Below, in pieces: positions 1 to 5,855 of a stretch of DNA of 6,004 nucleotides (the stretch's first letter is position 1; each line of letters opens with the position of its first letter). A program made the translations under genes and the position numbers. The stretch lies in the NCBI GenBank assembly GCA_029062725.1, contig JAIDPP010000382.1, positions 1 through 6,004 of the forward strand, in the 5' to 3' direction. Source of the DNA: Muribaculaceae bacterium. GTDB taxonomy: Bacteria; Bacteroidota; Bacteroidia; Bacteroidales; Muribaculaceae. Below the pieces are notes generated by a model, which searched no databases, was not told where the DNA came from, and saw only the letters and a program-made list of their open reading frames with translations.

Positions 1-37
1 TTCCATCTTTTCAGTCACAGCCGATAGGCTGCTCCTT

Positions 38-45
38 CAAAGATA
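38..45 (-). promoter_or_regulatory. Candidate Bacteroidota -7 promoter element (TATCTTTG)
   Basis: Read on the minus strand, 45 to 38 is TATCTTTG, an exact match to the TAnnTTTG -7 consensus of the Bacteroidota primary sigma factor. No good TTTG-type -33 element is seen 19-22 bases upstream, so the call rests on one box. Transcription would start around position 31 and soon reach an ATG at 6-4, which may open a gene running off the left edge. Only two codons of it would be inside the window, so no CDS is called. Confidence 0.35.
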
Positions 46-180
46 AAAGAAAATACCCTAAAAATCCGCCGCCCTGGTATTAAGAAATTTTAGTGGATGG
101 AGCCTTAGTAAATAAGGAGGAGATCACGACGGATAAATATACATTACTTAATGTAAAAAAACTTTCGGGCTGACCAATTA

Positions 181-261
181 GATCTCATTCAATAAAATCT
201 GTTAATGCCAGAGCGGCTCTCTTCGGCTCTGATATTTTAACATCTTTTATTGAATGAGGTC
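181..261. repeat. 81-nt imperfect palindrome (long hairpin)
   Basis: The two ends are inverted copies. Bases 181-197 pair with 245-261 over 17 positions with a single G-T wobble. After a 2x2 mismatch, 200-205 pair with 237-242, and a GC-rich CAGAGC/GCTCTG stem (209-214 with 226-231) closes an 11-nt loop. The outer stem is AT-rich and the tip GC-rich. No coding frame is associated. It could be a terminator, a structured small RNA, or a MITE-like element or transposon-end relic. The sequence alone does not decide between these. Confidence 0.7.
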
Positions 262-309
262 TTAGCAAATTTGGGCGGATTATTATAATTTTACAAAATC
301 AAAAGGTAA

Positions 310-337
310 TTGATCAGTTCAATATCTTATTCATTTG
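310..337 (+). promoter_or_regulatory. Weak promoter candidate for the membrane protein gene
   Basis: TTG at 310-312 and TTCATTTG at 330-337 resemble the -33 and -7 elements of Bacteroidota promoters. The -7 box has one mismatch to TAnnTTTG and the 17-nt spacer is short. It lies about 30 bases upstream of the ATG at 369. It is the best match I see in front of this gene, but it is weak. Confidence 0.25.
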
Positions 338-368
338 TAAATAAGTTTAGACAACTTCATTATATGAT

Positions 369-1022
369 ATGGAAACTGTCAAGGATAGCGGAAACGTGAA
401 GAAGCACCGGGTGATCAGGATTCTGGTGCTTATTGGAGTTGCTTTTATGCTGATTTTTTCGGTAGGGGCCATTCTTGCACTCGCACCGATTACGATGGTT
501 AAACTCTGGATTCCTGCTGTAGTTGCGCTCATATTAGCCGCTATTGCCGGAACGGTTCTATGGAGACTATGCACCCGTCTGACGGGGATAAGTCATTTTG
601 CGCCCAACTATCTGCTGAGCCTGATCTTTCTCGCGGTCTGTCTGACAGCTCTTTTCTTCTCCATTAACGCCTGCTTCCTTACAGGGGCCTCTCCGCGGAA
701 GGAGAGGGTGACGGTGGAAAGAAAATACCGGGAAAGGCATCACACCACGCGGCGCACCGGACGACACTCATACGTGCAGGGTCCGGATTATTATACCTAC
801 CATCTGTCGGTTGTTTTCCCTGACGGGACAGCGCGTAACCTCCAGCTTCCCTATTCCGTATATAAGGATATACCCCAGGATTCGTCGCTCACCCTCTCGC
901 TGCGGCGCGGGATTTTGGGTGCGGAGGTGCTTCAGACCTCGGATATTCCTGACGATAATCCTGTCCCACCCGCTAAAAAAAGAAAACGCTGCCGCTTTTT
1001 CGGAACCTCCGGTAAGAAGTGA
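369..1022 (+). CDS. Small membrane protein with C-terminal soluble domain, function unknown
   Basis: I do not recognise a named family for this 217-residue protein. It has three hydrophobic stretches that look like transmembrane helices (about residues 16-39, 45-66 and 80-104). A strongly basic linker follows (about 110-133, rich in Arg and His), then a compact soluble region (about 138-190). That region alternates polar and hydrophobic residues as in a small beta domain, with YYTYHLSVVFPDGT followed by LPYSVYKDI. The overall plan, helices followed by a small beta domain with a 'V.FPDG' type strand pair, recalls DUF3592-like membrane proteins, but this is only an impression. The tail (203-217) is again Lys/Arg-rich. 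The ATG at 369 precedes a short polar segment and the first helix. No Shine-Dalgarno is present. The gene stands alone, converging on frr, and its stop lies 3 bases before a perfect hairpin. Confidence 0.75.
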   Translation: METVKDSGNVKKHRVIRILVLIGVAFMLIFSVGAILALAPITMVKLWIPAVVALILAAIAGTVLWRLCTRLTGISHFAPNYLLSLIFLAVCLTALFFSINACFLTGASPRKERVTVERKYRERHHTTRRTGRHSYVQGPDYYTYHLSVVFPDGTARNLQLPYSVYKDIPQDSSLTLSLRRGILGAEVLQTSDIPDDNPVPPAKKRKRCRFFGTSGKK

Positions 1023-1025
1023 ATT

Positions 1026-1056
1026 GGACCCCAAAAGTTTTTTACTTTTGGGGTCC
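1026..1056. terminator. Perfect 13-bp hairpin between convergent genes
   Basis: GGACCCCAAAAGT (1026-1038) and ACTTTTGGGGTCC (1044-1056) are exact inverted copies around a five-T loop. The hairpin begins 3 bases after the stop of the plus-strand membrane protein gene and lies about 33 bases beyond the frr stop on the minus strand. Its position fits a bidirectional transcription stop or mRNA 3'-end stabiliser. It is not a textbook intrinsic terminator, because no T run follows the stem on either strand. The T's are inside the stem and loop. Confidence 0.6.
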
Positions 1057-1089
1057 GATCTCATTATGAAGCATCCTATTACATATTCC

Positions 1090-1647
1090 TCAGACTGTCA
1101 AGATCTCCTTCTCCTTTTCCGCAAAAGCGGCGTCGATCTTCTTCATGTATTTGTCATGGAGTTTCTGCACATCGTTTTCAGCATCCTTCTCCACGTCCTC
1201 GCTAAGACCGTTCTTGACCTCCTTCTTCAGTCCGTCGATAGCCTCGCGGCGTGCGTTGCGGACAGATACCTTTGCATTCTCGGCCTCCCCTTTACTCTGC
1301 TTTACGAGCTGCTTGCGGCGGTCTTCAGTCAGAGGGGGAATTGAAAGGCGGATCACCTCGCCGTTGTTTTCGGGAGTGATTCCGAGTTCGGAATTGATGA
1401 TAGCCTTCTCGATCTCCTTGAACATCGCTTTCTCCCAGGGAGTGATGGCGATGGTGCGCGCATCGGGGACGCTGACGTTGGCCACATTGGAGATGGGAGC
1501 CATCGAGCCGTAATATTCCACGCGGATTCCGTCGAGCAGGCGCGCGGAGGCTTTACCGGCGCGGATATGGCTGAGGGTGTCTTCGAGGTATTCCACTGCG
1601 AGCTGCATGGAATCCTCGGCATTGGATAGATATTCCTTTACTTCCAT
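1090..1647 (-). CDS. frr: Ribosome recycling factor
   Basis: This cytoplasmic translation factor works with elongation factor G to split the post-termination ribosome and free mRNA and tRNA. The 185-residue length is normal for the family. Recognisable landmarks are the helix-1 signature [14 protein letters not shown] (28-41), VEYYGS (43-48), the domain II segment [19 protein letters not shown] (55-73), and [12 protein letters not shown] (104-115), which contains the conserved arginine pair. A long charged C-terminal helix (about 120-180) completes the three-helix bundle of domain I. The ATG at 1647 gives the usual N-terminus, and no Shine-Dalgarno precedes it, as expected in Bacteroidota. 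It lies 24 bases downstream of pyrH on the same strand, so the two are very likely one transcript. Everything looks intact. Confidence 0.97.
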   Translation of the reverse strand: MEVKEYLSNAEDSMQLAVEYLEDTLSHIRAGKASARLLDGIRVEYYGSMAPISNVANVSVPDARTIAITPWEKAMFKEIEKAIINSELGITPENNGEVIRLSIPPLTEDRRKQLVKQSKGEAENAKVSVRNARREAIDGLKKEVKNGLSEDVEKDAENDVQKLHDKYMKKIDAAFAEKEKEILTV

Positions 1648-1671
1648 ATATAGTTTGATTTTTGTTTTTTA

Positions 1672-2379
1672 TCAGGCTTTGACGAGGGTTCCGACATTAT
1701 CGCCGGAGAGCATTTTCTTAAGGTTGCCCTCGATATCCATATTGAAGACATATATCGGCATTCCGTTCTCCTTGCAGAGGGCAGTGGCGGTAAGGTCCAT
1801 TACCTTGAGTCCTCTGGCAAGCACCTCGTCGTAGGTTATCTCATCGAATTTCTCAGCTTCGGGATCCTTTTCGGGGTCGGCTGTATATACGCCGTCAACG
1901 CGGGTTCCCTTCAGCATTACGTCGGCTTCGATTTCGATGGCGCGGAGGGCCGACCCGGTATCGGTGGTGAAATACGGATTACCTGTGCCGCACGAAATGA
2001 TAGCTACTTTACCCTCCTTCATGGCCTCGATAGCACGCCATTTTGAATAATGGATTCCGATGGGGTGCATGTCGATGGCGGTGAAGACCTGTGATGGCTG
2101 TCCGATAGCCTCGAGAGCCGAACTGAGGGCAAGGGAGTTTATCACGGTAGCGAGCATCCCCATCTGATCTCCTTTCACGCGGTCGAATCCCTTACCGGCT
2201 CCCGAGAGGCCACGGAAGATATTTCCGCCTCCGATCACGATGCCGATCTGTACGCCGGTGCTTGCCATTTCCTTGATCTGGCGTGCGTATGAGTTGAGGC
2301 GCTCGGTATCGATTCCTGTGCCGTGTCCTGCAGCGAGCGACTCGCCGGAGAGTTTGAGGAGTATTCTGTTGTATTTCAT
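1672..2379 (-). CDS. pyrH: UMP kinase (uridylate kinase)
   Basis: It phosphorylates UMP to UDP with ATP in the cytoplasm, the step leading from de novo pyrimidine synthesis to UTP and CTP. It belongs to the amino-acid-kinase fold, forms hexamers, and is unrelated to eukaryotic UMP/CMP kinases. At 235 residues it has family length. Visible motifs are KLSGES (9-14), the nucleotide loop GGGNIFRG (50-57), GDQMGMLATVIN (70-81), the phosphate and UMP-binding stretch GTGNPYFTTDTGSALRA (131-147), and KGTRVDGVYTADP (157-169). MKYNRILLKLSGE is the normal N-terminus, which supports the ATG at 2379. It is the first gene of the pyrH-frr pair and is divergent from the prenyl synthase gene. Bacterial PyrH is usually controlled allosterically by GTP and UTP. 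That is family knowledge and cannot be read from this sequence. Confidence 0.97.
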   Translation of the reverse strand: MKYNRILLKLSGESLAAGHGTGIDTERLNSYARQIKEMASTGVQIGIVIGGGNIFRGLSGAGKGFDRVKGDQMGMLATVINSLALSSALEAIGQPSQVFTAIDMHPIGIHYSKWRAIEAMKEGKVAIISCGTGNPYFTTDTGSALRAIEIEADVMLKGTRVDGVYTADPEKDPEAEKFDEITYDEVLARGLKVMDLTATALCKENGMPIYVFNMDIEGNLKKMLSGDNVGTLVKA

Positions 2380-2404
2380 CTTGAATGTTTCGTTGTTTCT
2401 TCTC

Positions 2405-2412
2405 CAAAGTTA
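2405..2412 (-). promoter_or_regulatory. Candidate -7 promoter element of pyrH-frr (TAACTTTG)
   Basis: On the minus strand 2412 to 2405 reads TAACTTTG, an exact TAnnTTTG match. A start about 7 bases downstream would give pyrH a leader of roughly 18-20 bases. No convincing TTTG -33 box is seen at the right distance. TTTG at 2448-2445 is 32 bases away, which is too far. The motif lies inside the 101-bp region between divergent pyrH and prenyl synthase genes. Confidence 0.5.
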
Positions 2413-2439
2413 ATATAAAAATGGAAAAGAATGAAGAGA

Positions 2440-2472
2440 TTGAGCAAAATTAGAAGATTTTTTGTAATTTTG
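2440..2472 (+). promoter_or_regulatory. Candidate promoter of the polyprenyl synthase gene, close to its start codon
   Basis: TAATTTTG at 2465-2472 is an exact match to the Bacteroidota -7 consensus TAnnTTTG, and TTG at 2440-2442 is a possible -33 element with a 22-nt spacer. The -7 box ends only 8 bases before the ATG at 2481. Transcription starting 5-8 bases after the box would therefore begin at or within a few bases of the start codon, implying a leaderless or nearly leaderless mRNA. Confidence 0.5.
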
Positions 2473-2480
2473 TAGCTCCT

Positions 2481-3455
2481 ATGGAGCAATTTGAAAAAAT
2501 AAGGAAGCGTCTGGCGCCTGAGCTTAAGGCCATGAATGAGATCATCACCGACACGTTGCGCACCGGCAATGAGATGATGAACGGTATCGTCACAACCTAT
2601 CTTGAGAAGAAGGGGAAACAGATCCGGCCGATACTCGTGATCCTGAGCGCCAAGATGTTCGGGGAGGTCAACGCCGATGTGCTCCATGCCGGCGCGGCTC
2701 TTGAGATGCTTCATAACGCCTCGCTTATTCATGACGATGTGGTTGATGAGACCCCGCTTCGCCGCGGGGAAGCGACAATCAACCGTATGTGGGGGAATCA
2801 TGTCGCGGTGCTGGTAGGGGATTATTTCGTGTCGAATGCCCTTGCCGCCGGTATACGCACGGGTCATCTCTCGATCATCTCGGCGTTGTCGGCGCTCGGG
2901 AAGGAGTTATCGTTAGGAGAAATCGACCAGATCTGCAACGCCCGTGAGCATCATTTCGACGAGGCTGCATATTTCATGGTGATCCGTAAGAAGACGGCAT
3001 CGCTTTTCATGCACTGCGTGCGTATGGGTGCGGAGGCGGTCAACGCGACGGCCGAGGAGATGGGTCCGATGGTGACGTATGCCGAGCTGTTGGGGCTCTG
3101 CTTCCAGATCAAGGATGACATTTTCGATTATTACGACAATCCGCAGATAGGGAAGCCCACGGGCAATGACCTTCGGGAGGGGAAGGTGACTCTGCCGCTT
3201 CTCTACGCCCTGAACCGTGCCGACGAGGAGGATGCGGAGCCTATGCGTGAGCTTATCCGCAAGGGCGACCTCACCGTAGATGAGATCGCCCGGCTTATAG
3301 AGTTCGCCAAGATAGAGGGTGGAATAGACTATGCCTATGATATAATGCGCAAGATGCAGGAAGAGGCCGATGCGATTATCGACCGTTATCCTGACTCGGA
3401 GTCGAAGACCGCTTTCAAGGAGATATTTGAATTCATCATCTCACGCGACCGCTGA
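2481..3455 (+). CDS. Long-chain all-trans polyprenyl diphosphate synthase (IspB-like)
   Basis: It extends an allylic diphosphate with isopentenyl diphosphate units, most likely to build the isoprenoid side chain of menaquinone in the cytoplasm or at the membrane. The 324-residue length is typical. The substrate-binding region KGKQIRP (44-50) is present. The first aspartate-rich motif is HDDVVDE (84-90, DDxxD at 85-89), followed by RR (94-95). The second is KDDIFDYY (211-218, DDxxD at 212-216), with GKPTGNDLREGKVTLPLL (224-241) after it. Small residues Ala80 and Ser81 sit just before the first DDxxD, where short-chain enzymes carry bulky ones, so a long product is expected. Exact chain length cannot be told, so no specific symbol is given. 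The N-terminus aligns with the family from the ATG at 2481, supporting that start. It is monocistronic as far as seen, and its stop abuts the C39 remnant on the opposite strand. Confidence 0.93.
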   Translation: MEQFEKIRKRLAPELKAMNEIITDTLRTGNEMMNGIVTTYLEKKGKQIRPILVILSAKMFGEVNADVLHAGAALEMLHNASLIHDDVVDETPLRRGEATINRMWGNHVAVLVGDYFVSNALAAGIRTGHLSIISALSALGKELSLGEIDQICNAREHHFDEAAYFMVIRKKTASLFMHCVRMGAEAVNATAEEMGPMVTYAELLGLCFQIKDDIFDYYDNPQIGKPTGNDLREGKVTLPLLYALNRADEEDAEPMRELIRKGDLTVDEIARLIEFAKIEGGIDYAYDIMRKMQEEADAIIDRYPDSESKTAFKEIFEFIISRDR

Positions 3456-3677
3456 GACTGTATATACAGGTAGAGTTTTTTCAGCGGCGGCATTGAGCCT
3501 AATCCTTTTCATACATTCTATCATGTCAAGAACAGACATACCTATTCTGCTCATATCGGAACTTTGTTCAAGAGTCCGTCGTGAAACTCGTTTCCCATAG
3601 TAAGCCGAGATCATACGGATGCATGTCATACCGCAATCTGATTTCTCAAGCTGCCGATAGCATTTGAATCTACGCAT
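3441..3677 (-). pseudogene. Truncated C39 peptidase domain (remnant of a peptidase-containing ABC exporter)
   Basis: The 78-codon frame opens with YRQLEKSDCGMTCIRMI (7-23), the catalytic-cysteine motif of C39 peptidases (Cys15). It continues through AYYGKRVSRRTLEQ (25-38) and RIGMSVLDMIECMKRIRLNAAAEK (start 44, end 67) in family order. C39 domains sit at the N-terminus of ABC exporters that cut double-glycine leaders and export peptides, and such proteins usually exceed 700 residues. Here the match ends near residue 67, before the catalytic His and Asp, all membrane helices and the ATPase. The last four residues plus stop are read antisense through the 3' end of the prenyl synthase gene. The start lies 6 bases after the barrel gene, so both were likely co-transcribed. 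A functional peptidase is not possible from this fragment. Deletion or an assembly join are the alternatives. Confidence 0.75.
3449..3487. repeat. Nested inverted repeats at the prenyl synthase/C39 remnant junction
   Basis: CCGCTGA (3449-3455, including the stop codon of the prenyl synthase) is repeated inverted as TCAGCGG (3481-3487). Inside lies the perfect 12-bp palindrome CTGTATATACAG (3458-3469), followed by a six-T run (3476-3481). On the plus strand the palindrome and T run could act as a weak terminator for the prenyl synthase, but its stem is only 4 bp if a normal loop is allowed. It also marks where recognisable C39 sequence ends. Confidence 0.45.
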
Positions 3678-3683
3678 AGACGA

Positions 3684-5786
3684 TTATTTATCCTGATTTG
3701 AGATTATTGTCGAATTAAGTTCGGTCGGCGAGGAGATATCTATCGAACGGTTTATCTTCTTGCCATAGGAGAATGTATAACTGACAGTCAACCTAAGTTT
3801 TCGTCCTATAGACTCGGAGACACCTGAATAAGAATAGACGCCGGCATTGAAATCGTAGGAAGAGATATGACGCTTGTTAAGAATATCCTCAACTACAAGG
3901 CTAACCATCAGGTCCCTATATCCGTATGTGGCGCTGATATCCCATTGTGAAGCCTCATATTTCTTCTCCATTCCTGAGACACTGTATCCTCTTGAAGGGC
4001 TTTTATAGAATGTACTCAGCCGGAAATTGCCAAGGATATACCCGATTGAGGAAGTACACGACAGAGAGTTATAATCAACCCGATACACTCCGCGAGCCTG
4101 TTGATACTTCCATGAGGGAGAGAAAGAGAGTGATAAGCGGTTTTCAAAAAGGGAAGAAGAGAACGAGAGCCTGATCCCATATTCATCGCTCTTCTGGAAA
4201 TTGGCGACGCTCTTTATCATTCCTCCCATATCCGCAGGGGCGGCGATATAGCTATCCGCAGGAAGATTGTCGAAGTGGTTATATATTAACGAGGTTCCGA
4301 TACTGAGCCATCGGGCAGGATTGTATGCGCCTGTCAGCTCCGCCATCCGGAAACACTCCGGTTTAAGATTCGGATTGCCTACAACCCACAGTAGATCCGA
4401 ACTCTTCACCATAACCGGATTGTTATCACTGGGTTTGGGTGAGAAAAAATAATAATTCAGACTTCCTTGAAGACTGAAACGTGAATTCGGATTCCAGCCG
4501 ATATATACCTGAGCCGTGGGCATAGTCGTCTTTATCCTCTCTCCGCCTACATTATAATCGGAGTGGAAGATACCGGGGGTCAGCACTACTGTCCATGCCG
4601 GATTCGGTAGCCAATACACCATGAAATCTGCCGATACGTCCCGTCTCTGCTGATGCTCCGAAGTGTGGGAGTTGCCGGAATAATGCGTGTCATACCATCC
4701 GAAAGTCGGGGTGACTCCCAACTGCAGATAGAGGTTGGAAGTTGGTTGCATAACAATCCTGACGTTCGTCTGGAGCGAATTGACATCTTCCGAAATACTG
4801 TTGCTCACCGGTGTGTTTCCGGAAAACAGGCTCGTGGAACCGCTATGATTTCTGCTGTAGGCATATAACCATTGGGCCTGGGCGGTGAATTTATTGCTGA
4901 TCTGCCAATAATAATGTCCTGACACTTGTGGTGAAAGATTTCGGGAGTCATTGGTATAGAAGGAGGTCGATCCATCGAAAATATCGGCCGACCATATATC
5001 CCTGCTGTTATAGCCGCTGCCCGGATTCCTCTGCCGGCCGAGGCCTACGGTGTGGGTGGCGCGGAAGCGGTCGGTCGAATATATAGCGTTGATTGAAGCG
5101 GAGACATTTCTATCGGTTGAGGATAGATCCTGACGTGATTCGCGTATCAGATTCTCATAGAGATTGCCGTCAAGAAAGATATCCTCATACCGGAATATCT
5201 CATCCCGGTGTCTTCCTCTTTCCTTATTGTATCTGTAACTGACAGACGCTCCGAATGTCATACGTTTATATACTAATTTTGAGGATATCTGATATATGCC
5301 TCTGTTAGGGATCTGCTGAAAAAGATAGGCTTTAGTGACACCCCCCACCAGATATTCCGCCATAATAAAATTTAATACATTCCTCCCTCCCATGAATTTC
5401 GGGTCCGTAGGGGCGGCGATATATTCCACCCGTTTAACATCTTTGGTATTGAAGGTGGCAAGGTCGATATTATTAGCCGGAACGCCATTGATGAATATGG
5501 TGACAGGTTCTCCTCCAATAGTGGAGATCGACCCTCCTTCCGATTTCAGGATAGGAAGATTCATGATTCCGATAAGGGTCTCGGGGGAATCGGAAAGTTG
5601 CTTCTCTTTCTTTGACGGAATGAAATTATGCACTCCATCCTTTATCCAGCTTCTGTCGCTTGTGACGACAACCTCATGAAGATCAGTCTCTGGTATGGAA
5701 TCTTGTGTTTGAGCCGGTAATAATGTGCTTAAACAAAATAAGGATAGAATGATAAGTAAGAATCGTGACATACTTCCGACATACAT
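3684..5786 (-). CDS. TonB-dependent-receptor-like outer membrane beta-barrel protein
   Basis: The 700-residue protein begins with a signal peptide: hydrophobic core about 8-22, likely cleavage near LLPA-QTQ (around residue 25). A plug-like domain follows: HEVVVTSDR (37-45), the segment ETLIGIMNLPIL (69-80), GGEPVTIFINGVPANNIDL (91-109) and KRVEYIAAPTDPKFMGGRNVLNF (start 118, end 140). The rest is a large barrel of alternating amphipathic strands with aromatic girdles, with SYTFSYGKKINRS as its last strand region. It resembles the Bacteroidota 'outer membrane beta-barrel family' (PF14905-like), which usually carries an N-terminal carboxypeptidase-regulatory domain. None is present here. Substrate is unknown. 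ATG at 5786 or the in-frame ATG at 5771 (MSRFLL) could be the start, and both keep the signal peptide. Six bases downstream lies the C39 exporter remnant, suggesting a peptide-export or peptide-receptor operon. GC content is visibly lower than in the core genes, compatible with transfer. Confidence 0.88.
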   Translation of the reverse strand: MYVGSMSRFLLIILSLFCLSTLLPAQTQDSIPETDLHEVVVTSDRSWIKDGVHNFIPSKKEKQLSDSPETLIGIMNLPILKSEGGSISTIGGEPVTIFINGVPANNIDLATFNTKDVKRVEYIAAPTDPKFMGGRNVLNFIMAEYLVGGVTKAYLFQQIPNRGIYQISSKLVYKRMTFGASVSYRYNKERGRHRDEIFRYEDIFLDGNLYENLIRESRQDLSSTDRNVSASINAIYSTDRFRATHTVGLGRQRNPGSGYNSRDIWSADIFDGSTSFYTNDSRNLSPQVSGHYYWQISNKFTAQAQWLYAYSRNHSGSTSLFSGNTPVSNSISEDVNSLQTNVRIVMQPTSNLYLQLGVTPTFGWYDTHYSGNSHTSEHQQRRDVSADFMVYWLPNPAWTVVLTPGIFHSDYNVGGERIKTTMPTAQVYIGWNPNSRFSLQGSLNYYFFSPKPSDNNPVMVKSSDLLWVVGNPNLKPECFRMAELTGAYNPARWLSIGTSLIYNHFDNLPADSYIAAPADMGGMIKSVANFQKSDEYGIRLSFSSSLFENRLSLSFSPSWKYQQARGVYRVDYNSLSCTSSIGYILGNFRLSTFYKSPSRGYSVSGMEKKYEASQWDISATYGYRDLMVSLVVEDILNKRHISSYDFNAGVYSYSGVSESIGRKLRLTVSYTFSYGKKINRSIDISSPTELNSTIISNQDK

Positions 5787-5791
5787 AAAGA

Positions 5792-5832
5792 GATTGTCAA
5801 AATAATTTTACGAAATTTAGAAATTGACAATC
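5792..5832. promoter_or_regulatory. Perfect 9-bp inverted repeat over the barrel gene promoter region
   Basis: GATTGTCAA (5792-5800) and TTGACAATC (5824-5832) are exact inverted copies separated by 23 AT-rich bases, ending 5 bases before the barrel ATG at 5786. On the minus strand the distal arm supplies a TTG (-33-like, 5830-5828). The proximal arm overlaps TTATTTTG (5805-5798), one mismatch from TAnnTTTG, with a 22-nt spacer. The arm centres are 32 bp apart, about three helical turns. This geometry suits an operator for a dimeric or tetrameric regulator covering a promoter. An RNA hairpin is the alternative if transcription starts further upstream. Confidence 0.45.
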
Positions 5833-5855
5833 AGCGAATTGATTATAAATATAGG

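Larger units (their letters stand above)
1..368. other. Intergenic region without a convincing gene
   Basis: No open frame of gene-like length lies here. Short open stretches touch the left edge: a plus-strand frame could be a gene tail ending near 46 or 83, and a minus-strand ATG sits at 6-4. Neither can be confirmed. The region is AT-rich and holds several small inverted repeats: CAGCC/GGCTG (18-31), CCTTA/TAAGG (103-117), TACATTA/TAATGTA (140-155) and the large palindrome at 181-261 listed separately. A purine-rich AAGGAGGAG string near 115 is not followed by a start codon at usable distance, so it is not a ribosome binding site. Confidence 0.6.

Noticed and set aside
113..130. AAGGAGG string as a Shine-Dalgarno site
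   Set aside because: No ATG, GTG or TTG with an open frame follows within usable distance, and real genes in this window do not use Shine-Dalgarno sites.
210..230. Alternative pairing of AGAGC (210-214) with either of two GCTCT copies as an RNA switch
   Set aside because: Pairing with the first copy (216-220) would leave a one-base loop, which is sterically impossible, so only the longer hairpin is credible.
811..1344. Plus-strand 177-codon open frame
   Set aside because: It overlaps the 3' part of the membrane protein gene in another frame and runs antisense through the conserved frr gene. It is a shadow of real coding sequence.
2376..2867. Minus-strand 163-codon open frame
   Set aside because: It lies antisense to the well-conserved 5' half of the prenyl synthase gene and across its promoter. 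The protein has no recognisable features.
3441..3677. Functional stand-alone C39 peptidase
   Set aside because: The frame stops before the catalytic His and Asp, and its last residues are antisense to the prenyl synthase gene.
5335..5679. Plus-strand 114-codon open frame
   Set aside because: It is antisense to the plug-like part of the barrel gene, which carries clear family motifs in its own frame.
5792..5832. Site-specific invertible promoter like those of Bacteroidales capsule loci
   Set aside because: Known invertible promoters have longer arms and much larger invertible segments, and no recombinase gene is in the window. An operator-like repeat is the simpler reading.
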